Of a stretch of 64,000 bases of DNA, positions 9,347 to 19,462 are shown piece after piece. The notes beneath the pieces were generated by a model. That model had not been told where the DNA came from, made no database searches, and saw only the letters and a program-made list of their open reading frames with translations. The stretch is from Polynucleobacter necessarius. GTDB lineage: Bacteria > Pseudomonadota > Gammaproteobacteria > Burkholderiales > Burkholderiaceae. Made by a program: the position numbers and the translations under genes. Location: the NCBI RefSeq assembly GCF_900095175.1, contig NZ_LT606946.1, forward strand, positions 126,712 through 190,711, read 5' to 3'. The first letter of the stretch is position 1. Each line of letters begins with the position of its first letter.

Positions 9347-10714
9347 TTGAGCACTCAAAGTACCGTTCAGTTACCAGCAATAACCGACAAGAGGCGTTGG
9401 CTGATCTTGACCCATGCATTCAATATGGATGGGCGTGCTGCGAGTCTGACTATTACCGATAAGATTCCTTATCTACTAGAGGCTGGTGTCGAGCCAATTG
9501 TGTTTAGTGCGATTACCGGACTCAAAGATCAACGTTTCCCACACTACCAGTTCATTGCCTGGGGCCCAGCGGGATTCCGTTTTGATTTTCGACATTGGGT
9601 AGCAAATAAGTATGGTCGAGGTTTAATTTATAAATTCTCAACAAGAACAGTTTCACTATTGCTTTCACCCTTGATTGCAATTGAAAAGTTGTTGCTGGGT
9701 TACTCTAGCCAGTGGTCTTGGACATTACCTGCTTTTTTTCATGGATGGCGCTTAATTCGTGCTGGCAAAGTTGATGTTGTTCTCTCGGTGGGAAGTGCAT
9801 GGTCTGCGCACCTAGCTGGAGTTTGGTTAAAAAAGGCAACGGGTATTGAATTGATTTCTGAGGTGCATGATCCTTTGGTAATCCGTAAGAATCCAGAAGA
9901 TCAGGGTTTTGAAGAGCCTAAAAATCGTGATGCCCATTTTCGTCACTATTTGGAAAATCAACTTACTCGGTTTTCTGACAAGCTTTGGTGGTTTACCGAT
10001 GGCGCTTTGCATTACGCTAAAGTGCGCAACCCAAATCTCAATACGCCCAATAATGCTCATGGTTTTGTAGTGACACCAGGCGCAGAGCCGCCTGGAAGTC
10101 TGGATGCCAATCAATCGCATCAATACACTGAGAAACTGAACTTGTGCCATTTTGGTTCTCTAGCGAATGATCGTTCGCTTTCAACGATTCTCAAAGCATT
10201 GGTACCATTGCTAAAAAAGTATCCAGAAGCGCGAGATCAGATTCGAGTGCATGCATACGGAGCACCGCTGGATTCACTTTCGATAGATGCTATCCAGCAG
10301 TTGGGTTTTGAAGATGTTTTACTGGCGCATGGGCGTTTAGAAAGAGATTCCGTTACTGGTAAATCTGGTCGGGAGCAGGTATCTGAAAAAATGCAAGCTG
10401 CTGATGTGTTGATCTTATTGCATGGTAATGATGAGTGGTGTGCTGAATATATCCCATCCAAGTTTTACGATTACCTTTGGACGGGGCGTCCGATTTGGGG
10501 GATTACTCACCGCAATCCACAGCTAGATAAGATGTTGCTTGATCGTGGGGCTTATCTCAGCCCACAATTAGATGCGGAGGCAATTGAACTGGCTCTAGAA
10601 AGAATTTGGCTGGACTGGAAGGGCAAGCAATTAATTCAGCCGACCTGGAATCCAATTGGGGTCGACCAAGCGGTAAATACTATCTTGACTCAAGTGCAAA
10701 ATAGACCAAAATAA
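9347..10714 (+). CDS. Glycosyltransferase, GT4-like fold
   Basis: The 455-residue protein opens with a GT-B type N-terminus (WLILTHAFNMDGRAASLTITDKIPYLLEAG) and later has VLSVGSAWSAHLAGVWLKK, HFGSLANDRSLSTILKAL and a nucleotide-sugar-like block around EYIPSKFYDYLWTGRPIWGI, as in family 4 transferases. The acceptor and donor are unknown. The start is a TTG at 9347; no ATG fits. It begins a run of surface glycan genes placed directly after pyrB, spaced 15 bases from the next gene. Confidence 0.75.
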   Translation: MSTQSTVQLPAITDKRRWLILTHAFNMDGRAASLTITDKIPYLLEAGVEPIVFSAITGLKDQRFPHYQFIAWGPAGFRFDFRHWVANKYGRGLIYKFSTRTVSLLLSPLIAIEKLLLGYSSQWSWTLPAFFHGWRLIRAGKVDVVLSVGSAWSAHLAGVWLKKATGIELISEVHDPLVIRKNPEDQGFEEPKNRDAHFRHYLENQLTRFSDKLWWFTDGALHYAKVRNPNLNTPNNAHGFVVTPGAEPPGSLDANQSHQYTEKLNLCHFGSLANDRSLSTILKALVPLLKKYPEARDQIRVHAYGAPLDSLSIDAIQQLGFEDVLLAHGRLERDSVTGKSGREQVSEKMQAADVLILLHGNDEWCAEYIPSKFYDYLWTGRPIWGITHRNPQLDKMLLDRGAYLSPQLDAEAIELALERIWLDWKGKQLIQPTWNPIGVDQAVNTILTQVQNRPK

Positions 10715-10729
10715 AGAACGGGAATTCAT

Positions 10730-11629
10730 TTGAAAGACTTTGTCCTTTATTGCAAATCGTACTCCCGAGATTTTTTACGCCTCAAGAGACTTTTGGACTC
10801 AGTGAAGCAATATAACCTGGACCAAATACCATTCTATATTTCTACTCCGACTTCGGAAAAGGCGTTATTAGAGGAAGTGCTTGGTAAGGATTCATACCTA
10901 TGGGTAGCAGATGAAGAAATCGTTGCTGCTAATCCTAGGGCTAGCTTTGATCAATATCGAGCTATGCTTGGAGGGCTATCTCAGCAAATCATTAAGTCAG
11001 AGTTCTGGCGCCTGGGTTTAGCTGAAAATTATCTATGTTTAGATTCGGATAGCAAATTTATTTGTGATTTCAGGCGATCCGATTTTGTCAGCAATGAAAA
11101 TGTTCCTTATACCGTGCTGCATCAGAATAAGGAGTTATTCCAAATCGCCAGCAATCGCGGGCACCATAAAGTGGAGCGCGATCTCAAGATCGAGGCGGAG
11201 CGTGTACAGAAATTATTTGGTCGAGTTGGCCCTCATTTTTATTGTGCCCCAGCCCCATTTAATTGGTCTGCAAAAGTTTGGCAATCTCTAGACCAAGAAT
11301 ATCTGCAGCCCAAAGACATCAGCATTTGGGATCTCATCTCCATGGATCTTCCAGAGTCTTTGATATATGGAGAGGCACTCATGAAGTATCACGCCATTCC
11401 CTTAATTGCTGTGGAGCCTTTATTTAGAACCTATCACTATGACTGGCAGTACTTCTTAATGAAGCGCTTGGGTGAAACCGAGGCTAAATTAGTGCAAAAT
11501 TATTTCGGGGTGATTTACCAATCAGCCTGGAATATGGATGGCCATCTCGGCCCCAGCAATAAATCATTACCTTCCCGTTGGTTGAGGCGTATCAAACGCT
11601 TTGGTCGATATTTGCAGAGTTACCTCTGA
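10730..11629 (+). CDS. DUF6492 family protein, probable glycosyltransferase
   Basis: The 299-residue protein begins DFVLYCKSYSRDFLRLKRLLDSV and contains GLSQQIIKSEFWRLG followed by LCLDSDSKF, a DxD-like element typical of GT-A nucleotide-sugar binding. This is the layout of DUF6492 proteins, found in polysaccharide clusters. A second protein of the same type is at 59258. Start TTG 10730. The stop overlaps the ATG of the following GT2 gene, so the two are translationally coupled. Substrate unknown. Confidence 0.65.
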   Translation: MKDFVLYCKSYSRDFLRLKRLLDSVKQYNLDQIPFYISTPTSEKALLEEVLGKDSYLWVADEEIVAANPRASFDQYRAMLGGLSQQIIKSEFWRLGLAENYLCLDSDSKFICDFRRSDFVSNENVPYTVLHQNKELFQIASNRGHHKVERDLKIEAERVQKLFGRVGPHFYCAPAPFNWSAKVWQSLDQEYLQPKDISIWDLISMDLPESLIYGEALMKYHAIPLIAVEPLFRTYHYDWQYFLMKRLGETEAKLVQNYFGVIYQSAWNMDGHLGPSNKSLPSRWLRRIKRFGRYLQSYL

Positions 11630-12552
11630 TGACAAAATCACCGCTAGTCAGTGTGCTGATGCCTGCATTTAATGCAGAGCAGCATATTGCTCAGGCGATT
11701 GAGAGTATTTTGGGGCAAACCTATCCCCATTTTGAGTTGCTCATTCTGAATGATGGCTCTACGGATCAGACTCAGCAGGTCATCGAGCAATTTGACGATG
11801 CGCGGATTGTAAAAACGCATCTAGCGCAGAATCAAGGCCTGGTAAAAGCTCGCAACCAATTGGTTGCTGCAGCTCAGGGTGAGTACATTGCTTTTTTGGA
11901 TGCTGACGATATTGCTTTCCCTAACCGTCTGCAGTTGCAAATTACTTTTTTGGAGTCACATAAAGCGGATATTTGTGGCGGAGCGCATTATTCTCTTTAC
12001 GAGAGTAGCGGTAGGATGAAGTCATCAAAGCAGCGCTATTCAGACGCAGATATCCGCGCTTTAATTACCGTGTGTAGCCCTTTGTGCAATCCCGCTGTTA
12101 TGGGTAAGGCGGAGGCATTCAAGAGGCATCCTTATCAGATTGGCAAGGACTACGCGGAAGATTACTCGCTTTGGGCGGAGCTGGCTTTAGCGGGATATCG
12201 CTTTGCTAATCTTTGTGACAATTTAATTACCTACCGAATTCATTCTAAGCAAACCAGTCAGGTTCAGAACTCTGAGACAAATAGAATTTTTAATGTCAGC
12301 AGAAGTGCTTACTTGGTCGGCCTGGGTATGGATGGTGAGCTTTTCCCTAAACCAATAGCATTGAGTAAAAGATTAAAGCAGGCAATTCCTTTTATGTTGC
12401 AATTGAATCAGAAGATTCCTGGTATTTCAGTGCTGGCGAATTATGAGATTTATGCGCGTTTTCAGTTTCGCGGTAATGGTTTGCTAACTCCGCTCACTAG
12501 GCTTGAGCGGCTTTTAGTTTCAGTGCTAGTTTCTCTTGGCGGTCGTTTCTAA
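11629..12552 (+). CDS. Glycosyltransferase family 2
   Basis: A GT2 enzyme with the fold's first strand PLVSVLMPAFNAEQHIAQAIESILGQTYPHFELLILNDGSTD and the DxD motif AFLDADDIAFPNRL at about 92-106. The EDYSLWAELALAG segment matches the ED(W)xLW catalytic-base region. ATG 11629 overlaps the upstream stop by ATGA and gives 307 residues; the longer frame from 11578 only duplicates upstream coding sequence. It is convergent with the fucosyltransferase 5 bases away. Confidence 0.88.
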   Translation: MTKSPLVSVLMPAFNAEQHIAQAIESILGQTYPHFELLILNDGSTDQTQQVIEQFDDARIVKTHLAQNQGLVKARNQLVAAAQGEYIAFLDADDIAFPNRLQLQITFLESHKADICGGAHYSLYESSGRMKSSKQRYSDADIRALITVCSPLCNPAVMGKAEAFKRHPYQIGKDYAEDYSLWAELALAGYRFANLCDNLITYRIHSKQTSQVQNSETNRIFNVSRSAYLVGLGMDGELFPKPIALSKRLKQAIPFMLQLNQKIPGISVLANYEIYARFQFRGNGLLTPLTRLERLLVSVLVSLGGRF

Positions 12553-12556
12553 GCGC

Positions 12557-13441
12557 TTAGATTCTTTGCCAGTGAGATGGAAGTAGGTCATCCCAATTCA
12601 TAGTGAGGTCATTTGTCCATCGGCTTGGACAAATTACCGTGTTATTTGAATCTTTTGCCAGCCAAGCTGCCCACCAGCTCAGAGAGCTATTGGCAATTAA
12701 ATGATTTTGACAGTGCGTCATGAGCTCCAACTCTTGTATGACTGCGTCACCCTTATCTAGGGATTGAATAAACGTCATCTTGTCTTGGTAAGGTAGATTC
12801 GCCTTCACCCAATCTAAGTCATCTGAAAACACAAAAAAATGGGTCTCTGGTTTCCTGTCTAGCAGTATTGCCATTCCTTGTTGGTGGTAATCAAGTCCAA
12901 TAAAACCATGTACCTTTGCTGCACTCGCTAGATGAACGTAATCACCGCGTCGAACATGGACCATAGAGGAGTTGCAAGCTTGGATTTGGTTAAGGTAGTT
13001 TTGGTAATGTGCGTCTAATGGGGCTTTAGGACTTACTTCTAACTGCAGTATTTTTTTGATCGATTCAAAATAACGATATGACTGCCAATATCCCATGAGA
13101 TAAAGATTTTGAGTTTTGAAGGAGGGGGCTTTTAAAAGGCTGGGGTCGAAACAATATGGAGTTCGCTCTGAATAAACAAAGGGATTAATGGGCCATAGCT
13201 TCTGAAGGATGCGATGAATGCGTTTAGGCCTCTTTGGCGGCAAATCAAGCGAGATTGGTGCGCCCTTAGTACTTAATGCGGAGATTAGCGACTCTCTAGG
13301 GGTTACGTCTTCATAAGTCTTGGTAAACCAGCTTTGATCAAGCAGTAAGGAGGTTTTGTGCTGATGCGCTAGCGCTCTGGCAGTGGCGTACTGAAATAGT
13401 TGGTTTCCTAGGCCGCCTTGGAGCTGTGCGATGATATTCAT
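12557..13441 (-). CDS. Alpha-1,2-fucosyltransferase (GT11)
   Basis: The N-terminal QLQGGLGNQLFQYATARAL and the central SMVHVRRGDYV are the hallmark motifs of family 11 fucosyltransferases; ELELMTHCQNHLIANSSLSWWAAWL is the third conserved block. The enzyme transfers L-fucose from GDP-fucose to a sugar. The chosen ATG is 13441, with 13447 as an in-frame alternative two codons earlier. Its donor would be supplied by manC, gmd and fcl at 54.5-59.3 kb. It faces against the neighbouring transferases, suggesting a separate acquisition. Confidence 0.92.
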   Translation of the reverse strand: MNIIAQLQGGLGNQLFQYATARALAHQHKTSLLLDQSWFTKTYEDVTPRESLISALSTKGAPISLDLPPKRPKRIHRILQKLWPINPFVYSERTPYCFDPSLLKAPSFKTQNLYLMGYWQSYRYFESIKKILQLEVSPKAPLDAHYQNYLNQIQACNSSMVHVRRGDYVHLASAAKVHGFIGLDYHQQGMAILLDRKPETHFFVFSDDLDWVKANLPYQDKMTFIQSLDKGDAVIQELELMTHCQNHLIANSSLSWWAAWLAKDSNNTVICPSRWTNDLTMNWDDLLPSHWQRI

Positions 13442-13522
13442 AATCATATAATTAGACCATCAGATGGACTCAATTGGGAGTCTTGTCGTCTAAAACTACT
13501 TCCTTTGTATTTCAAGCTGAAT

Positions 13523-14746
13523 ATGACTCTTATCCATTTGTTGCAGCTTGCTAAGAAACGCAAAGTTAAGCTACGGCGCTCATTTGAAAAGCATCAATTT
13601 AATTGGCTTTTCAATTCAACCACACTTCGACGGCATGATCTCATTCTTGTTGAGGCAGAAAACGCGCTTCAGAATAAGTTTCTGCACGAGGATGTAGCGG
13701 CATGCCTTAGCTCATCCGACCTGCTGGTTCAGCAAGGAACTCGTTTAAAAATGGATTTAGAGGCGCTGCTTAAAAATTGCATGATGGGGGCAAGTGTCGA
13801 GCGCATCTTGATTCAAATTCCAGATGCACGTTTTTCTCCAGCAGGATATTCACTCTTTTCTAACTTGATGGAGAGTTTGAATTACATTGGCATTCCCGCA
13901 AGAGCTCTAGGTTGGGAAGAGAAGATACAAAGCGCGTTAGATCAATTCAAGCCTACTATTTTGCTCTCCAGCGATAACCATGAGTATCTCCGTCGTATTG
14001 ATTGGGATGTGGTTGCCAAATATAAGAGCTGTCATAAACTGCGTGTTGGCTTGAGTGCGGCGCTAGAGGAGTACGAAAGCACCCCTTTGCTTCCGCGCTT
14101 GGCTTGGGCGAAAGCGCATGACATTGATTTTTTCTATAGCTATCGAGATGAAGATTACGTCAGGAGCCGAAAGGAGTACGCACCTTTTTTTGATGCGGGT
14201 TACCAAATTCTCTATATTCCTTTCGGCGCTAATACATTGCATTATTTTCCGGTCGCAGGATTTGAGCGTGATCTGAATTATGTTTTGATGGCATCGCGCA
14301 AGCGCGAACACATTGCATATTTAAAAAACATTGCACGTCAGTACTCTGGATTCCTTGATGGTCCTGGCTGGAAGCAAGTGAAGCATTTTCAATTTAATCG
14401 AGAGCGGGATTGCTATATCTACGCGCGCGCTAAGGTGGGACTGAATGTGCACTTACCAGAGCAAATCGATTGGGCTTGTGAATTAAATGAGCGCACATAT
14501 CAATTGGCGGCGTGCAGGGTTCCGCAGTTAATTGATCACCCCATGCTACTCAATAAGATTTTTGGATCAAACTCTTTTTTTATCGCAAATTCACCCGCTT
14601 AATACGATGAGTTATTTAAAGAGCTGATGCACAATCCCTCCTTGGGGGTTGAAAAAGCCCTGCATGCGCAGCGTGAGGTATTTGCTTCCCACACCACCCT
14701 TCATCGCGCTAAGTCCTTGATAGATCAGTTAAAATTATTAGAATAA
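13523..14746 (+). pseudogene. CgeB-like glycosyltransferase interrupted by an in-frame TAA
   Basis: The frame from ATG 13523 encodes a two-domain transferase of the CgeB type, with VLMASRKREHIAYLKNIA, the region around ARAKVGLNVHLPEQ and the C-terminal NERTYQLAACRVPQLIDHP. A TAA at 14600-14602 stops it after FFIANSPA, yet the same frame continues for 47 codons (YDELFKELMHNPSLG and on) to a TAA at 14744. That tail has the helical character expected of the family end. One base change, such as GAA to TAA, would explain it. Only about 48 residues are lost, so partial function is possible. The frame is also open upstream to 13418 but overlaps the divergent gene. Confidence 0.75.
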
Positions 14747-14802
14747 TTTTTCGTACCCCTCTCTAGTAATGGGTGCTAAGTATTTGATTAATAGGGTAAA
14801 AA

Positions 14803-15861
14803 ATGATTTTAGTTACTGGTGGTGCTGGCTTTATTGGTGGAAATTTTGTTCTCGATTGGCTAAATGTGCCCAGTAATGAGGGCGTTGTTAATCTCGATAA
14901 ACTCACCTATGCCGGCAACTTAGCCACTCTTGCATCTTTAAAAGATGATCCGCGCCATATTTTTGTCCATGGAGATATTGGCGATAAAGAGTTAGTCGCA
15001 CGACTGCTCAAAGAGCATCAGCCTCGTGCCATTTTGAATTTTGCTGCTGAGAGCCATGTGGATCGATCCATTCATGGGCCGGCTGAGTTCGTCACAACTA
15101 ATATCGTTGGCACATTTAATTTATTAGAGTGTGCCCGTGAGTATTGGAATGGTTTAGATGAATCCGCAAAGAAGACATTTCGCTTCCATCATGTTTCGAC
15201 TGACGAAGTCTATGGATCACTTTCTGCAACTGATCCTGCATTTACAGAAACTAATTCTTATGAGCCTAATAGTCCATACTCAGCCTCTAAAGCTGCCTCT
15301 GACCATTTAGTGCGCGCATGGTTTCATACCTATGGCTTCCCAACGGTGACCACCAATTGCTCTAATAACTATGGCCCTTATCATTTCCCAGAGAAGTTGA
15401 TTCCTTTGGTGATTCTGAATGCACTCAATAGCAAGCCATTACCTATTTATGGTGATGGTCAGCAAATTCGTGATTGGCTCTATGTTGGTGATCATTGTTC
15501 GGCGATTCGTGAAGTCTTGACTAAAGGGGCATTAGGTGAAACCTACAACATTGGTGGCTGGAATGAAAAAGCCAATATTGATGTGGTTAAAACCATCTGC
15601 GCAATCTTGGATGAACTCAAGCCTCGAGCTGACGGCAAGTCCTATGTTGATCAAATTACCTACGTTAAAGATCGCCCAGGGCATGACCGTCGTTATGCCA
15701 TTGATGCAAGCAAGGTTGAGCGTGAGCTTGGCTGGCGTCCTGCAGAGACATTTGATACGGGTATTCGGAAGACGGTGCAATGGTATTTGGATAATCCAGT
15801 TTGGATAGAGGGCGTTGTCAGCGGCTCCTATCGCGACTGGTTACAAAAGCAATACAACTAA
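14803..15861 (+). CDS. rfbB: dTDP-glucose 4,6-dehydratase
   Basis: RfbB makes dTDP-4-keto-6-deoxyglucose. The NAD site [12 protein letters not shown] opens the protein, the catalytic [12 protein letters not shown] supplies the Thr-Asp-Glu set at about 130, and [10 protein letters not shown] gives Tyr-xxx-Lys at about 160. At 352 residues it is full length. It is the first gene of a complete dTDP-L-rhamnose set (rfbB, rfbD, rfbA, rfbC) that feeds O-antigen or other surface glycan. Confidence 0.96.
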   Translation: MILVTGGAGFIGGNFVLDWLNVPSNEGVVNLDKLTYAGNLATLASLKDDPRHIFVHGDIGDKELVARLLKEHQPRAILNFAAESHVDRSIHGPAEFVTTNIVGTFNLLECAREYWNGLDESAKKTFRFHHVSTDEVYGSLSATDPAFTETNSYEPNSPYSASKAASDHLVRAWFHTYGFPTVTTNCSNNYGPYHFPEKLIPLVILNALNSKPLPIYGDGQQIRDWLYVGDHCSAIREVLTKGALGETYNIGGWNEKANIDVVKTICAILDELKPRADGKSYVDQITYVKDRPGHDRRYAIDASKVERELGWRPAETFDTGIRKTVQWYLDNPVWIEGVVSGSYRDWLQKQYN

Positions 15862-15877
15862 AGCCAACTTTATCTCT

Positions 15878-16840
15878 ATGAAGATTTTGGTATTTGGTAA
15901 GGATGGTCAGTTAGGTAAAGCGCTCCATGTTTTGCTGGATTCGCTCTTACCTACTTTGGCGCATAAGCCCAATATTAATTATGTAGGTCGCTCTGAATGC
16001 GATCTTGCTGATGCATCTGCATTGGAAGCCCTCCTAAATCAATTGCAGCCCCAGCTGATCATTAATGCTTCAGCATATACGGCAGTCGATAGGGCAGAAA
16101 CAGAACCTGATTTAGCTTTTGCTATCAATGCAAGAGCACCAGAAATCATGGCGCAATATGCTGCAGATCATGGCGCTACTTTTCTGCACTATTCAACAGA
16201 CTATGTTTTCGATGGTGAGAAATACGGCTATTGCTTGGAAGACGATATACGCAATCCTTTAGGGGTTTATGGAAAAAGCAAGGCTGCTAGTGAAGAGACA
16301 ATTGCCAGAATTTTCGCTGGCAATGCCGGTAGTGGTCAATATGCCATCTTCAGAACAAGCTGGGTGTATGGAAATGGCGGCAATTTTATTCGGACCATCT
16401 TGCGACTAGCTAAAGATCGTGAAGAGCTCAAGATCATCAATGATCAGTATGGCGTTCCAACGAGTGCCACATGGTTGGCGCAAGTGAGTTTAGGCTTAGT
16501 GGCCGATGACAAGCTCAGGATTAAAGAATTTCCTTCTGGCATTTACCATGCAGTTCCTGCTGGTGAAACTACTTGGCATGGTTTGGCGTGTTTGGCAGTA
16601 CAAGCAGCATTAGAGGATGGGGCGTCCTTGAAAATAGTTCCCGGTGCAATCAAGTCCATTCCTGCAGTGGAGTACCCTTTGCCCACTCCTAGGCCTATGA
16701 ATTCAAGGATGTCGACGGATAAGCTCGGTCAAGTGCTTGTGGGTCGGGGCGATATGTCAAAATTGGAACAATTAAATCAGCCGTGGGATATTGCTGTTAA
16801 GGCGTATGTTTCTAATTTGGCTAAAGATAGACTGATCTAG
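15878..16840 (+). CDS. rfbD: dTDP-4-dehydrorhamnose reductase
   Basis: RfbD performs the last step to dTDP-L-rhamnose with NAD(P)H. It has [16 protein letters not shown] as the nucleotide loop, [21 protein letters not shown], and the catalytic [12 protein letters not shown] 15878 puts the Rossmann strand at the very N-terminus and gives 320 residues; the frame is open back to 15815 but that part overlaps rfbB. rfbA follows 10 bases later. Confidence 0.95.
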   Translation: MKILVFGKDGQLGKALHVLLDSLLPTLAHKPNINYVGRSECDLADASALEALLNQLQPQLIINASAYTAVDRAETEPDLAFAINARAPEIMAQYAADHGATFLHYSTDYVFDGEKYGYCLEDDIRNPLGVYGKSKAASEETIARIFAGNAGSGQYAIFRTSWVYGNGGNFIRTILRLAKDREELKIINDQYGVPTSATWLAQVSLGLVADDKLRIKEFPSGIYHAVPAGETTWHGLACLAVQAALEDGASLKIVPGAIKSIPAVEYPLPTPRPMNSRMSTDKLGQVLVGRGDMSKLEQLNQPWDIAVKAYVSNLAKDRLI

Positions 16841-16850
16841 AAAGAATCTT

Positions 16851-17789
16851 ATGGCAGTAAACCAGATGAATCGCAAAGGTATCATTTTGGCTGGTGGATC
16901 TGGTAGTCGTTTGTACCCAGTGACCCAGGCTGTTTCAAAGCAACTCATGCCTGTCTATGACAAGCCGATGGTGTATTACCCTTTGACAACCCTCATGCTT
17001 GCGGGCATTCGCGATATTTTGCTAATTTCTACACCGCATGACACGCCACGTTTTGCAGAGTTGCTGGGTGATGGCTCGCAATGGGGCTTAAATATTGAGT
17101 ATTGCGTACAGCCATCCCCCGATGGTTTAGTGCAGGCGTTTACTTTAGGAAAAAACTTTATTGGTAATAACCCAAGCGCTTTAGTGCTCGGCGATAATAT
17201 TTTTTACGGCCATGAATTAGTTGATCAGCTGGATAGCGCTCATGCTCGTAATGATGGTGCGACGGTTTTTGCCTATCACGTCACGGATCCTGAGCGTTAT
17301 GGTGTGGTGGAATTTGATAAAGATTACAAAGCACTCTCGATTGAAGAGAAGCCTCTTAAGCCGCGCAGTAGTTATGCAGTAACAGGACTCTACTTTTATG
17401 ACAATCAAGTCTGTGATATCGCCTCATCTATTAAGCCTAGTGCACGTGGCGAACTCGAGATTACCGATGTCAATCGTGTTTATCTCGAAAACAATGAGCT
17501 TAGTGTAGAAATTATGGGCCGTGGTTTTGCCTGGTTAGATACCGGCACTCATGATTCTTTGCTGGATGCCGCTGGCTTTATTGCCACTCTCCAAAAGCGC
17601 CAAGGCCTCATGGTGGCTTGCCCTGAAGAGATCGCTTATCGCCAGGGATGGATTAGTGCTGAGACAGTGCAAAAAGTTGCTACTCAATTAAGTAAGAATA
17701 GTTATGGTCAGTACTTGAGCAAAATATTAAATGAACTCAATACTTCCGCGCAACCTGTTTCTCTATCTCATAAGAAGATGATTAGATGA
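16851..17789 (+). CDS. rfbA: Glucose-1-phosphate thymidylyltransferase
   Basis: RfbA joins dTTP and glucose-1-phosphate, the first step of dTDP-rhamnose synthesis. The pyrophosphorylase signature [16 protein letters not shown] and [16 protein letters not shown] are at the N-terminus, and LGDNIFYGH lies at about 110. ATG 16851 is used; an in-frame ATG five codons on ([11 protein letters not shown]) is also plausible. The gene is tightly spaced between rfbD and rfbC. Confidence 0.95.
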   Translation: MAVNQMNRKGIILAGGSGSRLYPVTQAVSKQLMPVYDKPMVYYPLTTLMLAGIRDILLISTPHDTPRFAELLGDGSQWGLNIEYCVQPSPDGLVQAFTLGKNFIGNNPSALVLGDNIFYGHELVDQLDSAHARNDGATVFAYHVTDPERYGVVEFDKDYKALSIEEKPLKPRSSYAVTGLYFYDNQVCDIASSIKPSARGELEITDVNRVYLENNELSVEIMGRGFAWLDTGTHDSLLDAAGFIATLQKRQGLMVACPEEIAYRQGWISAETVQKVATQLSKNSYGQYLSKILNELNTSAQPVSLSHKKMIR

Positions 17790-17793
17790 TTGG

Positions 17794-18369
17794 ATGAGTG
17801 AGTTTTTGAAGTCCTCTAAAATTTTGGTGACTCCTACTGCCATTCATGATATATTGGTAATCGAGCCAAAAGTATTTGGTGACGAGCGCGGCTGGTTTAC
17901 CGAATCCTTCAATGCCCATGACTTTTCTATAGCCACGGGTTTGAATGTGGAGTTTATTCAGGACAATCATTCTTTTTCTCGTCAATGGACCTTGCGGGGT
18001 TTGCATTATCAGCTTGAACAAACGCAGGGTAAGTTGGTGCGTGTTGTAGCCGGTAGCGTCTTTGATGTAGCCGTGGATATTCGCAAAGATTCACCAAGCT
18101 TTGGCAAGTGGGTAGGCCTGGAATTAAGTGCTCAAAACCATAAGCAAATGTGGATACCTGCAGGTCTAGCCCATGGCTTCTTGGTGTTATCGGAGACTGC
18201 AGAGTTTTTATACAAAACGACCGACTACTATCACCCGCAAAGCGAAGCTTGTTTGGCTTGGAACGATACAACTATCGGGATTGATTGGCCTTTACCTGCT
18301 GGTATCTCCCCCAATATGAATGCCAAAGATTCTGCTGGTTTATCGTGGGATGTTGCTCCTAAGTTTTAA
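17794..18369 (+). CDS. rfbC: dTDP-4-dehydrorhamnose 3,5-epimerase
   Basis: RfbC is a cupin-fold epimerase. Visible motifs are VFGDERGWFTESF, QDNHSFSRQWTLRGLHYQ with the catalytic His, VFDVAVDIRKDSPSFGKW and WIPAGLAHGFLVLSE. It has 191 residues, the usual length, and lies 4 bases after rfbA. It completes the rhamnose nucleotide pathway in one operon. Confidence 0.95.
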   Translation: MSEFLKSSKILVTPTAIHDILVIEPKVFGDERGWFTESFNAHDFSIATGLNVEFIQDNHSFSRQWTLRGLHYQLEQTQGKLVRVVAGSVFDVAVDIRKDSPSFGKWVGLELSAQNHKQMWIPAGLAHGFLVLSETAEFLYKTTDYYHPQSEACLAWNDTTIGIDWPLPAGISPNMNAKDSAGLSWDVAPKF

Positions 18370-18409
18370 TGAATTTAGGGGCATTTTCAAAAGATAAGAT
18401 AATGCTCGC

Positions 18410-19441
18410 ATGAGCACTTCCCCCAAAATCCTGCTGGTAAAACTATCCTCTCTTGGGGATGTATTGCATAACTTGCCGATTGTGTGGGATTTGCGCGCAC
18501 GTTTACCGGAAGCACAAATCGACTGGGTTGTGGAAGAAGGGTATGTACACCTCTTGGAGCCCCTATTATCAAAAGACGGTTTTAGAGGTATCGATCGCAT
18601 CATTCCTTTTGGGCTACGCCGCTGGAAAAAAAATCTTTTTAAGCTAGTAACGTGGAAAGAGTTTTTTGCGTTTAGAAAAACTCTTCAATCTACTACTTAC
18701 GACGTATTGATCGAAACCCAGGGTTTACTGAAATCCGCCATTGTGTGCTCTTTAGCCAAGAAGAGTTCCACGGCCGTTATTGCCGGCCTAGCCAATGCAA
18801 CAGAGTTCTCAGGTTACGAGCCTTTATCTAGATCTTTTTATAACCAGTCAGTACAGGTCCCCAAGCAGTGCCATGCTGTGGATCGTTCGCGTTGGGTCAT
18901 GTGCTCTGTATTGGATTGGTCTTTGATAGAGCGAGGTGATGCGCCACAGTTTTATCCAGCGCAATGGGTTTCTAGTATTTCAAAGAGTTCCGTTGAAGGG
19001 CTTCATGCGCCTTATGTATTGTGCTTTCATTCAACGGCTCGAGAAGCTAAGCGTTGGTCTAATGACAATTGGATTACGCTGGGTAAAGATTTATCTGCTC
19101 GAGGATATCAAGTGGTTTTCCCTTGGGGCAGTCCCTCCGAAAAAGAAATTAGCGAATTACTCGCCGCACAGATTCCAAATGCACTGGTACCCCCAGCATT
19201 TTCGATTGAGGATGCTTTTTCGGTAATTGCTGGCGCTGCTCTAACGGTGGGGGTAGATACTGGCCTGACTCATCTAGCGGCGGTCTTGGAGAAGCCAACT
19301 GTAGAGATTTATTGCGATTCGCCACGTTGGAAAACAGAAGGTTATTGGTCTGATCGAATTTGTAATGTGGGCGATATTCAAAATCCACCGAGCGTTCAAG
19401 AGGTTCTTAACGCATTTTTAAAGCTTCTAGATCAAGCTTAA
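18410..19441 (+). CDS. waaC: Lipopolysaccharide heptosyltransferase I
   Basis: WaaC adds the first heptose to Kdo of the LPS core. This GT9 protein starts KILLVKLSSLGDVLHNLPIVWDLR and has LCFHSTAREAKRW and GVDTGLTHLAAVLEKPTVEIYCDSP, the ADP-heptose binding end of the family. At 343 residues it is complete. It follows the rhamnose genes by about 40 bases and implies a heptose-containing LPS core. kdsB and lpxK elsewhere in the window support an LPS-bearing cell. Confidence 0.92.
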   Translation: MSTSPKILLVKLSSLGDVLHNLPIVWDLRARLPEAQIDWVVEEGYVHLLEPLLSKDGFRGIDRIIPFGLRRWKKNLFKLVTWKEFFAFRKTLQSTTYDVLIETQGLLKSAIVCSLAKKSSTAVIAGLANATEFSGYEPLSRSFYNQSVQVPKQCHAVDRSRWVMCSVLDWSLIERGDAPQFYPAQWVSSISKSSVEGLHAPYVLCFHSTAREAKRWSNDNWITLGKDLSARGYQVVFPWGSPSEKEISELLAAQIPNALVPPAFSIEDAFSVIAGAALTVGVDTGLTHLAAVLEKPTVEIYCDSPRWKTEGYWSDRICNVGDIQNPPSVQEVLNAFLKLLDQA

Positions 19442-19462
19442 AGATTGACTGATTTTTAGTTA

